A stretch of 64,000 nt of DNA from Geomonas sp. RF6 (GTDB lineage: Bacteria > Desulfobacterota > Desulfuromonadia > Geobacterales > Geobacteraceae): contig NZ_CP087999.1 of the NCBI RefSeq assembly GCF_021044625.1, forward strand, positions 3,059,001 through 3,123,000. The letters are read 5' to 3'. Each line of letters begins with the position of its first letter. Position 1 is the first letter of the stretch. Position numbers and translations under genes: made by a program. Below, one piece after another: positions 27,771 to 36,360 of the stretch. The notes under the pieces were generated by a model, which was not told the DNA's origin, did no database searches, and saw nothing but the letters and a program-made list of their open reading frames with translations.

Positions 27771-27949
27771 CCGCCCTGCCTGTTTTCGCTTGTGCAGATT
27801 GTGGGTTTAATTTAAAGTTCTGCGCCTGGTCCATAGCCTTGTGGACCTCTCTCTAAACATTCTTCAGCGGCATATGTACTGACATACCGCTGCAGCTAGC
27901 GTGCTACGTCCGACGACAGTTCGAAATAAAGTTGTGTACGGGAGATTGG

Positions 27950-28450
27950 ATGAAAAACACGATATATGTGCTGACATGCTTGTTGTTCTTTGCCTTGATC
28001 AGTGGCTGCGGCGGCAGCTCAGGTGCGCCTTCTTCTCAACCCGTGGGAACGGACGTTATTCAGAAATACAGCCTGATGGTAGAAGGACAACCAGATACCA
28101 CTTCCCTCACGTTGCCCCTGCACTTTACGGATGCGGAGTGGAGTGTGAAAGAGGCACTGTGTAAAGAGGCTGGTTATGATTTGGCTCCCTATGCGGGCCA
28201 GACTGTATCCGTAACCAGATACAGTATAGAGGAAAGGTACTATCCCCCCGGGGCTCTCCCACAGGATGACGTGGACAGCCGAGTGCCCCCCCCCATGGGG
28301 TTGTTGCTGGACCTCTGGGTGGTCTCCGCTGATCACGTTACCGTCGGAGCTTATGTCTCTGCCAGAGAGACTACTCAGCTCCGGGACTATCTCTCGCTGG
28401 GAATTATGAATTCACCATGGATTGCTGTGAACGATCCGAAAATAATATAG
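27950..28450 (+). CDS. Small lipoprotein of unknown function
   Basis: A 166-residue protein with a lipoprotein signal peptide (KNTIYVLTCLLFFALISGC, Cys about residue 20) and a Gly/Ser linker. The mature part (KEAGYDLAPYAGQTVSVTRYS, then LLLDLWVVSADHVTVGAYVS) loosely recalls DUF4830-type domains in having a G.DL..Y.G..V...Y block, but I cannot assign it firmly. ATG 27950 follows GGGAGATTGG. It precedes the membrane protein/ATP-grasp operon by 57 bp on the same strand and may be its first gene. Confidence 0.7.
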   Translation: MKNTIYVLTCLLFFALISGCGGSSGAPSSQPVGTDVIQKYSLMVEGQPDTTSLTLPLHFTDAEWSVKEALCKEAGYDLAPYAGQTVSVTRYSIEERYYPPGALPQDDVDSRVPPPMGLLLDLWVVSADHVTVGAYVSARETTQLRDYLSLGIMNSPWIAVNDPKII

Positions 28451-28507
28451 CTGAAATCCTCCTTCATCTTGAACCGATGCGACAGGTGCTCCACTAAAGG
28501 ATTATTG

Positions 28508-29776
28508 ATGGGTTTTGAGAAAAAAGAGCCGGAAAAGATAAGACTGGAGCAGAGAGACGAGCCTGTGGAGCCGGAGGGAGCGTCTTTTACGGTGGTGTAT
28601 GATCCGTGGAAAAAGGTGCTGGTGGTCCTTTTCTCCTTGGTCCTCTTTTCGTCCGTTATTCCTTTTTTCGTCGGGGATCTCGCAGCATTCGAAGTTATAG
28701 GGGTGATATTCCTCGCCTACGGCGCCTGGTATGTCGGCGATTGCCTGTTTACCCGTGAGTTCACCTTTGCTCCTGATCGCGTTGTCAAAAAGGGTCTCTT
28801 AGGGCGAAAGGAAATCCCGGCTGATGCCTTGATAGCCACCGCCAGTGAGCAAAAGATCCGTTTATGTCCTGGGACCGCGAAGAACCTTCGCGAATCGGTA
28901 ACGGTGCGGGGTTTCCTCATTCACGAGGTGGAAGCTTCTGAAATAGAGCGCTATGCGGCCAGCATTCATCTTCGAAAGCACGGAGCTAAATCCCCCCACG
29001 CTTTAGCCATCACCTACTTTGAAGAGGCGGCTTCGTCCTACCTGATGATGGCGGGGCTCTTCATTCTCTTCGGTGTCGTCGCTATCTTTACCGCCGGGAT
29101 CTCTGAAAACGCCTTTACCGGCCTGGCACCAACCTTTTCAGCTGATCTCCCCCGCTTCGCATGCATCGTCCTCGCGATACTCGCATACCTCCTTTTGCGC
29201 GCCTGGGCTCCCACAAATGGCGTTGAGAGTGCCGGAAGGGACACTGTCACCAATCGGCTGAAACAGCTTGGTGACAAGGCATTCCGCTGCGCAGTCACCT
29301 CAACTGCGGTCGCTGCGCTTGGCCTCGTGCTCCTCCTCATGTTCGCCAACATGCTCGACTTTTACGTCTTCCTGTTGGTCGGCGTGCTCTACTTCTGGGA
29401 TTTTTACCCGCGGCTTTCGACGTGGGATAAGGTAGCGCGCGGAGAACCGGCCGCCGCAGCCAGTGGCCCTGTGCGTACCGTGTTGCCGAGGCGCTCGCTT
29501 CAGGTGTCCCTCGTTCTCATGGGGACGCTGGCGGTGATGAGCTACGGGGAAAGCCGCCACTTCCTCTACGCCACCCGCAAAGACTGCACGGATGACTGGG
29601 GCGAAGACAACTGCGAGGAGGCCCCGACTTCTGGCAGCCACGGCGGCGTGCGCTACTACCGGCCGCGCTACCAGAGTGGGGGCGGCAGAGCGACACGTGC
29701 GGTCGGTGTGCAAACGATTAGCCGCGGCGGATTCGGGTCACTCGGTCGATTCCACGCATCCTTCGGGGGGGGCTGA
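28508..29776 (+). CDS. Multi-pass membrane protein with YgiB/YjfM-like C-terminal tail
   Basis: A 422-residue protein. Membrane segments appear at about residues 36-55 and 57-78 (VLVVLFSLVLFSSVIPFFVG; FEVIGVIFLAYGAWYVG), then a soluble stretch, then several more (YLMMAGLFILFGVVAIFTAG; ACIVLAILAYLLLRAWA; AALGLVLLLMFANMLDFYVF). The end (CTDDWGEDNCEEAP, then SRGGFGSLGRFHASFGGG) resembles the C-terminus of DUF1190 proteins YgiB/YjfM, including the VQTISRGGFGS motif. Its stop overlaps the ATP-grasp gene start (TGATG). I infer a fusion in which a DUF1190-type domain is attached to a membrane module. Start is ATG 28508 after AAAGGATTATT. Confidence 0.7.
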   Translation: MGFEKKEPEKIRLEQRDEPVEPEGASFTVVYDPWKKVLVVLFSLVLFSSVIPFFVGDLAAFEVIGVIFLAYGAWYVGDCLFTREFTFAPDRVVKKGLLGRKEIPADALIATASEQKIRLCPGTAKNLRESVTVRGFLIHEVEASEIERYAASIHLRKHGAKSPHALAITYFEEAASSYLMMAGLFILFGVVAIFTAGISENAFTGLAPTFSADLPRFACIVLAILAYLLLRAWAPTNGVESAGRDTVTNRLKQLGDKAFRCAVTSTAVAALGLVLLLMFANMLDFYVFLLVGVLYFWDFYPRLSTWDKVARGEPAAAASGPVRTVLPRRSLQVSLVLMGTLAVMSYGESRHFLYATRKDCTDDWGEDNCEEAPTSGSHGGVRYYRPRYQSGGGRATRAVGVQTISRGGFGSLGRFHASFGGG

Positions 29777-30915
29777 TGAGGCGGCTTGCGGTCGAGCCAC
29801 GTGCAGAGTGGCGGGAGCGGGTGGAGTCGGTGGGAATGCTCTACCACACCATCGACGATGAGATCTACTGGGACGAATCCGCCTGCTACGAATTCACCCG
29901 GAGCGAAATCGACACCCTGGACCTGGCCACGGCAGAGCTGCAGTCCCTCTGCATCCAGGCGGTGGAGGAGGTCATCCGTCGCAATCTCTTCTCCCGGCTG
30001 GCGATCCCGCAAGCCTTCGTTCCGAAGCTCATCGCCTCATGGGAGATGGACGAGCCCTCCCTCTACGGACGCTTCGATCTCAGTTGGGATGGCAGCGGCC
30101 CCCCAAAACTCCTCGAGTACAACGCGGATACCCCCACCTCGCTGTTGGAGGCAAGCGTGGTGCAGTGGTTCTGGCTCCAGGACACCCACCCGCAGGCGGA
30201 TCAGTTCAACTCCATCCATGAAAAGCTCATCTCCTTTTGGCGGAGCTGGCCGTACGTGCTGCGCGACCCCATCCACTTCGCCTGCGCCGCTGGCAGCATG
30301 GAGGACCTGGGAAACGTGGAGTACCTGCGCGACACCGCGGTGCAGGGCGGTTTTGAAACCCACCGCCTCTTCATGGAGGAGATCGGGTGGAACCAGGTGA
30401 CGCGGCAGTTCGTCGGCCTGGACGAGGAGCCGATCCGCACCCTCTTCAAGCTGTACCCATGGGAGTGGATGGTTCGGGAGGAATTCGGTCCCTGTCTCGC
30501 TGAGGCCAATCTGCGCGTGATCGAGCCGGCGTGGAAGATGGTACTCAGCAACAAGGGGATACTCCCCATTCTCTGGCAGCTCTTCGAGGGGCACCCAAAC
30601 CTCCTCGAGGCGACCTTCGATGAGACGCCCCTCCAGGGAGATCATGTGCGCAAGCCGCTCCTGTCGCGCGAGGGGGGAAACGTGGAGATAATCCGGGGAG
30701 GGGGCGTGGTGAGCACGTCCGGGACCTACGGCAGGGAAGGGTACATCTTTCAGCGCTACGCGCCGCTTCCGGACTTCGACGGGAACTTTCCGGTGATCGG
30801 GTCGTGGGTCATAGGTGGCGACCCCGCCGGTATCGGGATTCGTGAGGACTGCAGCGAAATCACCACCAACGGCAGTAGGTTCATTCCGCACTATTTCGTG
30901 GAGGATTCGATATGA
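29776..30915 (+). CDS. Glutathionylspermidine synthase-like ATP-grasp protein (YjfC/YgiC type)
   Basis: A 379-residue protein of the GSP_synth family. FDLSWDGSGPPKLLEYNADT then PTSLLEASVVQWFW (about residues 95-130) is the diagnostic substrate/ATP region; EPAWKMVLSNKGILPILWQLF and KPLLSREGGNVEI give the later ATP-grasp motifs. The amidase half of bifunctional Gsp enzymes is absent, as in E. coli YgiC and YjfC. The family forms a peptide-amine bond, but the true substrate of YgiC/YjfC-type proteins is unknown. Coupled at both ends: 1-bp overlap with the upstream gene and ATGA overlap with the DUF350 gene. Confidence 0.9.
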   Translation: MRRLAVEPRAEWRERVESVGMLYHTIDDEIYWDESACYEFTRSEIDTLDLATAELQSLCIQAVEEVIRRNLFSRLAIPQAFVPKLIASWEMDEPSLYGRFDLSWDGSGPPKLLEYNADTPTSLLEASVVQWFWLQDTHPQADQFNSIHEKLISFWRSWPYVLRDPIHFACAAGSMEDLGNVEYLRDTAVQGGFETHRLFMEEIGWNQVTRQFVGLDEEPIRTLFKLYPWEWMVREEFGPCLAEANLRVIEPAWKMVLSNKGILPILWQLFEGHPNLLEATFDETPLQGDHVRKPLLSREGGNVEIIRGGGVVSTSGTYGREGYIFQRYAPLPDFDGNFPVIGSWVIGGDPAGIGIREDCSEITTNGSRFIPHYFVEDSI

Positions 30916-31328
30916 ACTCGGTAACCTTGGCAGAATCGTTGGGAGGAGCAAACGACTTCCTGCTGCACTTCCTCTCCGCAGTGATACTGGTGCTGGCCTT
31001 CTCAGTGGTGTACCTGAGAGTCACGCCATACCCGGAGCTGCGACTGATCCGCGAGGGGAAGGTGGCACCGGCGCTAAGCTTCAGCGGAGCGCTCCTTTGT
31101 TTCGTCATCCCTGTCGCCAGTGCCATAGCCCACAGCGTTTCACTGCTCGACATGGTCGTGTGGTCGCTGATCGCGCTGGTAATCCAGATAGCGGTCTTTC
31201 TGGCGCTGCGTATTTGCTTTTCCGATCTCTGCAGGGGGATAGCCGCCAACGACCCCGCCCCCGCCGTCCTCCTGGGCGTCGCATCGATGGCCGCGGGGAT
31301 CCTCAATGCTGCCAGCATGACGTACTGA
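30912..31328 (+). CDS. DUF350 membrane protein (YjfL-like)
   Basis: A 138-residue integral membrane protein with four hydrophobic segments in two repeats (FLSAVILVLAFSVVYLRVTP; APALSFSGALLCFVIPVASA; LDMVVWSLIALVIQIAVFLA; AVLLGVASMAAGILNAASM), as in DUF350/YjfL. Last gene of the operon, overlapping the ATP-grasp gene by four bases. In enterobacteria YjfL, YjfM and YjfC are encoded together, which supports reading this as the same system; the biochemical role is unknown. Confidence 0.85.
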   Translation: MNSVTLAESLGGANDFLLHFLSAVILVLAFSVVYLRVTPYPELRLIREGKVAPALSFSGALLCFVIPVASAIAHSVSLLDMVVWSLIALVIQIAVFLALRICFSDLCRGIAANDPAPAVLLGVASMAAGILNAASMTY

Positions 31329-31731
31329 AGGGAAATGCGGTACCTGCTGCCTTTGCGGAGAGGGACCCCTTTGATCTGTGGGATCTATCCCTCACCTCTC
31401 CATCCGACTGTCCTGGCAATCTCTTCACCCTTTGTGCGGTCGCGGTAAATGTTATGTAGAAAAGGCATCCAGAATCGTCTATGCGACCTTGATCGATATT
31501 GAGGAAATGGGTCGTTTAGAAAAGCCTTTTTTATGGCGGGCCTCTCTCTCCCCGAAGATCTCATCACCAAATCCCCAAATGCAAAGCCTGACTCCACAGA
31601 CACAGACTGAGCCCCACGACACAGAAAGAGAGGCGCTTTTGAGCGCGTCATTCACTGCTGTAGTAAAATCACTGTTAAATAGGTGATAAAAAGTATCACT
31701 GAGTCCATCGCCGAAGTTGCGGAGGCATTGG
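31329..31731. repeat. Intergenic stretch with one AAATGCAAAGCC repeat copy
   Basis: A repeat copy lies at about 31567-31599 (CAAATCCCCAAATGCAAAGC then CTGACTCCACAG), followed by a second, partial echo (ACACAGACTGAGCCCCACG). No gene is seen otherwise. Confidence 0.7.
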
Positions 31732-33351
31732 ATGACACGCACGCTGCTCCTTATGTCAACTCTGATAGCGGTGCTGAGCCTGTCATGCCACCTCTTTGCA
31801 GAGAGCGCGGCACTCCCTGCAAAGGGCTCCGAGCAGGGCGCGGTGAAGACGGCTCCTGTCATGCTGGAAAGGGTTGCCATCTTTTCCATCCCGGCCTACC
31901 ACAGGTATTCCGCGGACGAGCGGGCAGCGAAAATCAGCGAGCGTATAGCAAAGGCCGCTCAAGATTACTCCCTGCGCATCGATACCATTACCACGGAGGA
32001 GACCGATATCTCGACGGAAGTGGTGGCGGGGCAGCGTTTCATCATGTCTGTCTACGACACGGATGCCCGTACCGCGGGGGTAACGCGTCAGCAGCTCGCC
32101 TCCCAGCATGCCGCCAGGATCCGGGCCGCGATCGACCGCTATCGGCAGGAACGCGCACCGAAGGCGATAGCGCACGGCATCATCATGTGCGGCATCGCCA
32201 CCGCCGCCCTGCTGGTAGCACTTTTGTTGGTCCGTATGCTGTTTCGCTGGCTTGTGACCCTTTCAGCAGCGCAAATGTTCCGACCTATCCGGCTCCAGAA
32301 GTTCGAGTTGCTCAACCTGGAGGAGGTGAGGGCGCTCTTTGGCACCGTGATGCGTGCCATCCGGCTCGTGTTGGTTCTGGTACTCCTCTATATTTACACC
32401 ACCTTCGTCCTCGACGCGCTTCCGTGGAGCCGACCCTTCAGCAATGGCATCCTCCAGTACGTCCTCGTCCCGGTAAAGACGATGCAGCTGAAAGTTGTGG
32501 AGTATATCCCCAACCTGATCTTTCTCATCGTCCTCGCCGTAGTCAGCAAGTACGCTCTCAAGTTCATGAAGGTTATTGCGATAGAGGTGGAGCGGGGAAA
32601 CATAACCTTCGCCGGCTTCTATCGTGAATGGGCGAAACCGACATACAAGATCGCCAGATTTCTCTTCATCGCCTTCGTGGCGGTCGTCGCCTTCCCCTAC
32701 TTCCCCGGCTCGCAATCCCCAGCCTTCAAGGGCATTTCAATCTTTATCGGGGTGCTTCTCTCCCTCGGCTCCACTTCGACAGTCTCAAACGTCGTCGCGG
32801 GTCTCGACATGACCTACCGGCGTGCCTACCTGCAGGGAGACTGGATCAAAGTGGGGGAACTGATCGGCGAGGTCACCAGGACGCGGCTTTTGGTCACCCA
32901 TCTGCGCACCTTCAAGAACGAGGAGGTAGTCTTTCCCAACGCGGTCCTCCTCAACAGCCACGTGATAAATTACACCTCTCTGGCGCGTCTGCATGGCCTG
33001 ATCCTCCACACCTCCGTCACCATCGGGTACACGACGCCCTGGCGCCAGGTACATGCCTTGCTGCTGCAGGCGGCCGAGCGGACTCCAGGGGTGCTGAGGG
33101 AACCTCTCCCTTTCGTACTGCAGACGGGGCTGGATGATTTCTACATCCGCTACGAGCTCAATGCCTATACCGATGTCCCGGAGGAGATGCCGGTGATTTA
33201 TTCACACCTGCACCAGAACATCCAGGACCTCTTCAACGAGTTTGGGGTGCAGATCATGTCCCCCCACTACATGCTCGACCCTGCCTGCCCGGCAACGGTT
33301 CCGAAGGAGCAGTGGTACGCCCCCCCGGCGACGCCGCCTGTGTCAACGTGA
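31732..33351 (+). CDS. MscS-family mechanosensitive channel protein
   Basis: A 539-residue membrane protein. A signal peptide (residues 1-25, TRTLLLMSTLIAVLSLSCHL) is followed by an about 110-residue periplasmic domain, then about five membrane segments and a conserved MscS core. In the core, the pore helix is seen as GISIFIGVLLSLGSTSTVSNVVAGLDMTY and the beta domain as GDWIKVGELIGEVTRTRLLVTHL and EEVVFPNAVLLNSHVINYT. The start is ATG 31732 after GGAGGCATTGG. Longer than small-type MscS; the extra N-terminal periplasmic part may sense the envelope. Transcribed alone and ended by the terminator at 33551. Confidence 0.9.
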   Translation: MTRTLLLMSTLIAVLSLSCHLFAESAALPAKGSEQGAVKTAPVMLERVAIFSIPAYHRYSADERAAKISERIAKAAQDYSLRIDTITTEETDISTEVVAGQRFIMSVYDTDARTAGVTRQQLASQHAARIRAAIDRYRQERAPKAIAHGIIMCGIATAALLVALLLVRMLFRWLVTLSAAQMFRPIRLQKFELLNLEEVRALFGTVMRAIRLVLVLVLLYIYTTFVLDALPWSRPFSNGILQYVLVPVKTMQLKVVEYIPNLIFLIVLAVVSKYALKFMKVIAIEVERGNITFAGFYREWAKPTYKIARFLFIAFVAVVAFPYFPGSQSPAFKGISIFIGVLLSLGSTSTVSNVVAGLDMTYRRAYLQGDWIKVGELIGEVTRTRLLVTHLRTFKNEEVVFPNAVLLNSHVINYTSLARLHGLILHTSVTIGYTTPWRQVHALLLQAAERTPGVLREPLPFVLQTGLDDFYIRYELNAYTDVPEEMPVIYSHLHQNIQDLFNEFGVQIMSPHYMLDPACPATVPKEQWYAPPATPPVST

Positions 33352-33369
33352 TGTAGGTCACGTGAGGCG

Positions 33370-33410
33370 GGGTCAGACTCAGCGGGGTCAGGCTTTGCAT
33401 TTGGGGATTC
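33370..33410 (-). repeat. AAATGCAAAGCC repeat, inverted copy
   Basis: The only copy on the minus strand: GGGGTCAGGCTTTGCATTTG then GGGATTC at about 33384-33410, preceded by a second partial GGGGTCAGACT at about 33369-33379. Confidence 0.75.
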
Positions 33411-33550
33411 GCCGAATGGGGAAGGGGAAAAGGACGAGGAGGATGTCCATCGAGGTCGGACGAGGTCGGAGAACTGCGGGGGGAGGCTGGGGAGGGGGAC
33501 GCCCTTGATTTTGGACTTACCCCCTACCTCTCAATTCATTGTCCGGCCAA

Positions 33551-33584
33551 AGAGGGTTAGCAACCACACTGCTAACCCTCTTTT
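33551..33584. terminator. Bidirectional terminator between mscS-like and NSS genes
   Basis: AGAGGGTTAGCA pairs with TGCTAACCCTCT around an 8-base region, then TTTT on the plus side. Same hairpin type as behind tRNA-Gln. It lies between two convergent genes. Confidence 0.8.
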
Positions 33585-33636
33585 CGTCTGTGAGGCAAAA
33601 GCCTTTTTCTGCTCTTAGCAGACCAGCCTCTTTCAC

Positions 33637-35004
33637 TTAGATGAGCTTGAGCCCGCGCAGGAGAATGATCGTGATGATGGCCGGCGCGACGTATTTGACC
33701 TGGAAGAGGAAGAAGCTCACCACACGGCGGTTGGCGAGAGTCCCGTCGTTCGTGAGGGCACTGCGTACCTGTTTCTCCCCCCAGACCCATCCGGCAAAGA
33801 GGCACAGGAAGAGTCCCCCGAGCGGCATGAGAAGATTCGATGTCAGGAAGTCGTAGAGGTCGAACATCGTCATGCCAAGGATCTTGAATCCAGCGAGCGT
33901 GCTGTTGGAGAGGGCTGCGGTGGAACCGATGAGCGCCAGGAGCGTGGCGGTCACCGCGGTCGACTTCAACCGCGACCAGCCGAGGCGGTGGTGCAGGTAG
34001 GCGACCGGAACTTCCATGATGGAGAGCATCGCTCCTGTCGAGGCGATTGCTCCCAGGACAAAAAAGAGAACGACGAAGACGTTGCCGAAGGGCATCTGCG
34101 AGAAGACTGCGGGGATGGTGATGAAAAGAAGCGCGGGCCCGGCTTCCGGCTTGAAGCCGTAGGTGAAGACCGCGGGGAAGATGGCGATACCTGCCAGGAT
34201 GGAGACGGTGAGATCGGCGAGCATTACGCGCAGTGCCGTCATCGGGACGTTCTGGTCGTGGGTAAAGTAACTCCCGTAGGTGATCATCGTCCCCATCCCG
34301 ACGGAGAGCTTGAAGAATGCGAGCCCCATTGCAGTGAGGACGACGGAGCCGGTGACCTTGGAGAAATCGGGGGTGAAGAGGAAGCTCAAGCCCTGTGTTG
34401 CGCCGGAAAGGGTGAGGCTCCGGATCCCGATCATCAGGAGGATGAGGAAAAGGACGGGCATGAGCCGCTTCGTGGTCTTCTCGATCCCCTTGGACACGCC
34501 GAGTACGATGATGAAGCCGACGAACAGGATCACCAGGCACTGCCAGAAGACGGACTGGAACGGGTCTGCGATGAGGCTCTGGAAGGCGGCGGAGGTGACC
34601 TTGGGGTCGCTGGAGAGCACCGCTCCGGTGGCGGACTTGAAGACATAGGCAAAGACCCAGCCGGCCACTTCTGTGTAGAAGGCGAGGATCAGGAAGGCGG
34701 AGAGGACGCCGACGGCGCCGATGAGCCCCCATGTCTCCCGCTGCGGGTGCAGGACCCGGAAGGTGGTAAGTGCGTCCGAGCGGGAGCGGCGGCCGAGCAT
34801 GAGCTCTGCTATCATCACCGGCAGCCCCGTCATCAGTGTCGAAACGAGATAGATGATGAGAAAGGCGGCGCCGCCGTTCAGGCCGGCGAGCGCCGGGAAC
34901 TTCCAGATGTTGCCAAGCCCCACCGCCGACCCGAGTGTCGCGGCGAGAACGCCAAATCCCGATGTAAAAACGTCCCGGTGTTTCACACTTTCCGATTTCT
35001 TCAT
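33637..35004 (-). CDS. NSS-family sodium-dependent transporter
   Basis: A 455-residue inner-membrane symporter of the neurotransmitter:sodium symporter (LeuT-fold) family, with about eleven to twelve membrane segments. The TM1 sodium/substrate motif GFGVLAATLGSAVGLGNIWKFP is at about residues 17-38; LIIYLVSTLMTGLPVMIAELMLGRRSR covers TM2, and STGAMLSIMEVPVAYL the TM8 region. Likely imports an amino acid with Na+; specificity unknown. The start is ATG 35004 rather than the TTG at 35022; GAGAGGTTGG lies upstream. Monocistronic. Confidence 0.92.
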   Translation of the reverse strand: MKKSESVKHRDVFTSGFGVLAATLGSAVGLGNIWKFPALAGLNGGAAFLIIYLVSTLMTGLPVMIAELMLGRRSRSDALTTFRVLHPQRETWGLIGAVGVLSAFLILAFYTEVAGWVFAYVFKSATGAVLSSDPKVTSAAFQSLIADPFQSVFWQCLVILFVGFIIVLGVSKGIEKTTKRLMPVLFLILLMIGIRSLTLSGATQGLSFLFTPDFSKVTGSVVLTAMGLAFFKLSVGMGTMITYGSYFTHDQNVPMTALRVMLADLTVSILAGIAIFPAVFTYGFKPEAGPALLFITIPAVFSQMPFGNVFVVLFFVLGAIASTGAMLSIMEVPVAYLHHRLGWSRLKSTAVTATLLALIGSTAALSNSTLAGFKILGMTMFDLYDFLTSNLLMPLGGLFLCLFAGWVWGEKQVRSALTNDGTLANRRVVSFFLFQVKYVAPAIITIILLRGLKLI

Positions 35005-35795
35005 CCCAGACCAACCTCTCAAAGATTCATTGCAGGTATTCGCTGTTTAATTGTGCGAAACACCAGTTGCGCGGCAGCATACATGTTGCCGCTGCATATT
35101 GGCAAGAGGCATCTTGGAGGTTGGTGCCATCGGAGAAAAAATTCGTCCAAAAATGAGCAGTGACAAAGATTTGCGATGACGGAGGTGGGGGGCTGTAACG
35201 TCGTGGAGCCGCAGCAGATGATTGTGGGAAGAGTATCCGGGGGTGTCTATGGGAGCTCAACGGTATGAGAGTAGGGGATATGCAAAAGGGCGGCCCCCTC
35301 TCCGTCATTGTCAAATCCCCAAATGCAAGGCCTGACCCCGCAGATGACCTTAACTCCCAGAGGGCCTGGCGTTGTTGAAGGCACGGCCCACGGCAGGGAG
35401 AACGTATTGAAGGGGTAACGTGACTGTGACATGGTTTCTTCCCGGGTTGCAGGGCGAGGAGTGGGAAATCCGTGAGATGTTACCAGGTGTTAAAGCGATC
35501 GCAACGGATGTCGAAACCGGTAGAGAAGAAGCTTCCGGATAGGGCAGGGCTTGTTACAGGATGAATGATATTGTAGGAGCGTGTTGTTGGAGCTCGATTG
35601 AAAACGGTGCGTCGGAAACGAAGGAGATAGATTGTATATCAACGTCAACGATGATTTCATGACAGCTGGTCAGCAGCATTACCGGGAGGTCATCCCTCCG
35701 GTATTGCCAGGCATGAAGACGCAATGGTCTGTAGTGCCCCCGGTAAAAATATTTACGCGCATGGAGACTGGGGATTGCGCCATGATTAATAGTGC
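35005..35795. other. Intergenic stretch with one AAATGCAAAGCC copy
   Basis: About 790 bp without a secure gene. A repeat copy is at 35311-35343 (CAAATCCCCAAATGCAAGGC then CTGACCCCGCAG). From 35635 a plus-strand frame preceded by GAAGGAGATAGA starts with TTG (YINVNDDFMTAGQQHYREV then IPPVLPGMKTQWSV) and runs into the hemerythrin 3' end on the opposite strand; it could be a 5' gene fragment, but has no recognisable family. Confidence 0.5.
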
Positions 35796-36266
35796 TTACT
35801 CCCGAAGATACTTTTGGATCAGCTGCCGTACTGTGGAGTCGCACTGGAAGATTCTGTCGGATTGCCTGTTGGAGGAAAGGATGTACTGGGCGAACCTGGC
35901 ATCACTTTTCAGCATGTGGTACTGAACCCAGTTGTTCAGACGCATCGTTTGGTCCAAAGCCTGCTTTACTCTTTCCTCAGGGAGACCCAGTAACTCATAC
36001 ACCATGGTCCTGAAATGCTCGTGCTCTTTCTTGTGCTCCTCCGAGTTGACGTACTGAGTCTGCTTCATGCACAGTTCTTCAAAGTCAAACTGGAATCCGA
36101 CATGAGCAAGGAGGACACGGAGGGTGCTTTTGAGTGACGGCACGGTGATGTCGCTTCTCTTGAAATCATCAAAATACTTCTTCACCAGGTCTCTGAGCAG
36201 CTTGTTCTGTACGTCCAGTTCTTCGATCCCCAGCACATAGGTCATGTCCCACTGGAATTCAGGCAT
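35796..36266 (-). CDS. Hemerythrin-like protein with altered diiron site
   Basis: A 156-residue hemerythrin-fold protein controlled by the upstream riboswitch. The N-terminus FQWDMTYVLGIEELDVQNKL matches bacteriohemerythrin (W...Y.vGi..iD.QH). Of the seven canonical ligands, Glu63, His78, His82, His117 and Asp122 are present (FEELCM, HKKEH, YHMLKSD). The two His that hold the second iron are replaced by Asn21 (D.QN instead of DEQH) and Gln59 (QFDFEE instead of HF..EE); His55 lies one helix turn before Gln59. The length exceeds a bare domain by about 25 C-terminal residues. ATG 36266 has GGAG upstream. It may bind one metal, or none; a sensor or binding role is inference. Confidence 0.85.
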   Translation of the reverse strand: MPEFQWDMTYVLGIEELDVQNKLLRDLVKKYFDDFKRSDITVPSLKSTLRVLLAHVGFQFDFEELCMKQTQYVNSEEHKKEHEHFRTMVYELLGLPEERVKQALDQTMRLNNWVQYHMLKSDARFAQYILSSNRQSDRIFQCDSTVRQLIQKYLRE

Positions 36267-36308
36267 ATAACTCTCCGACAATACATCAGCAGTGCACGGC
36301 GCCACGGG

Positions 36309-36360
36309 AAAATAAAAAAGCCGGGGCCCAATATCAGGTATGATATTTCGGCGACCCGGC
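36309..36360 (-). terminator. Riboswitch expression platform: intrinsic terminator
   Basis: On the minus strand AGCCGGG, an inner hairpin AATATCA/TGATATT, then CCCCGGCT and TTTTTTATTTT. The 5' arm AGCCGGG is also the 3' strand of the aptamer core, so aptamer and terminator exclude each other. This predicts that ligand binding turns expression on. Confidence 0.85.

Noticed and set aside
33572-35014. Long minus-strand frame (480 codons) parallel to the NSS transporter gene
   Set aside because: Same strand, shifted frame of a clear LeuT-fold transporter; Arg/Pro-rich low-complexity translation typical of a GC-rich shadow.
35635-35925. Plus-strand gene of about 97 codons overlapping the hemerythrin 3' end
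   Set aside because: A fair ribosome-binding site but a TTG start, no family, and its second half is antisense to a conserved gene; kept only as a possible fragment in the intergenic note.
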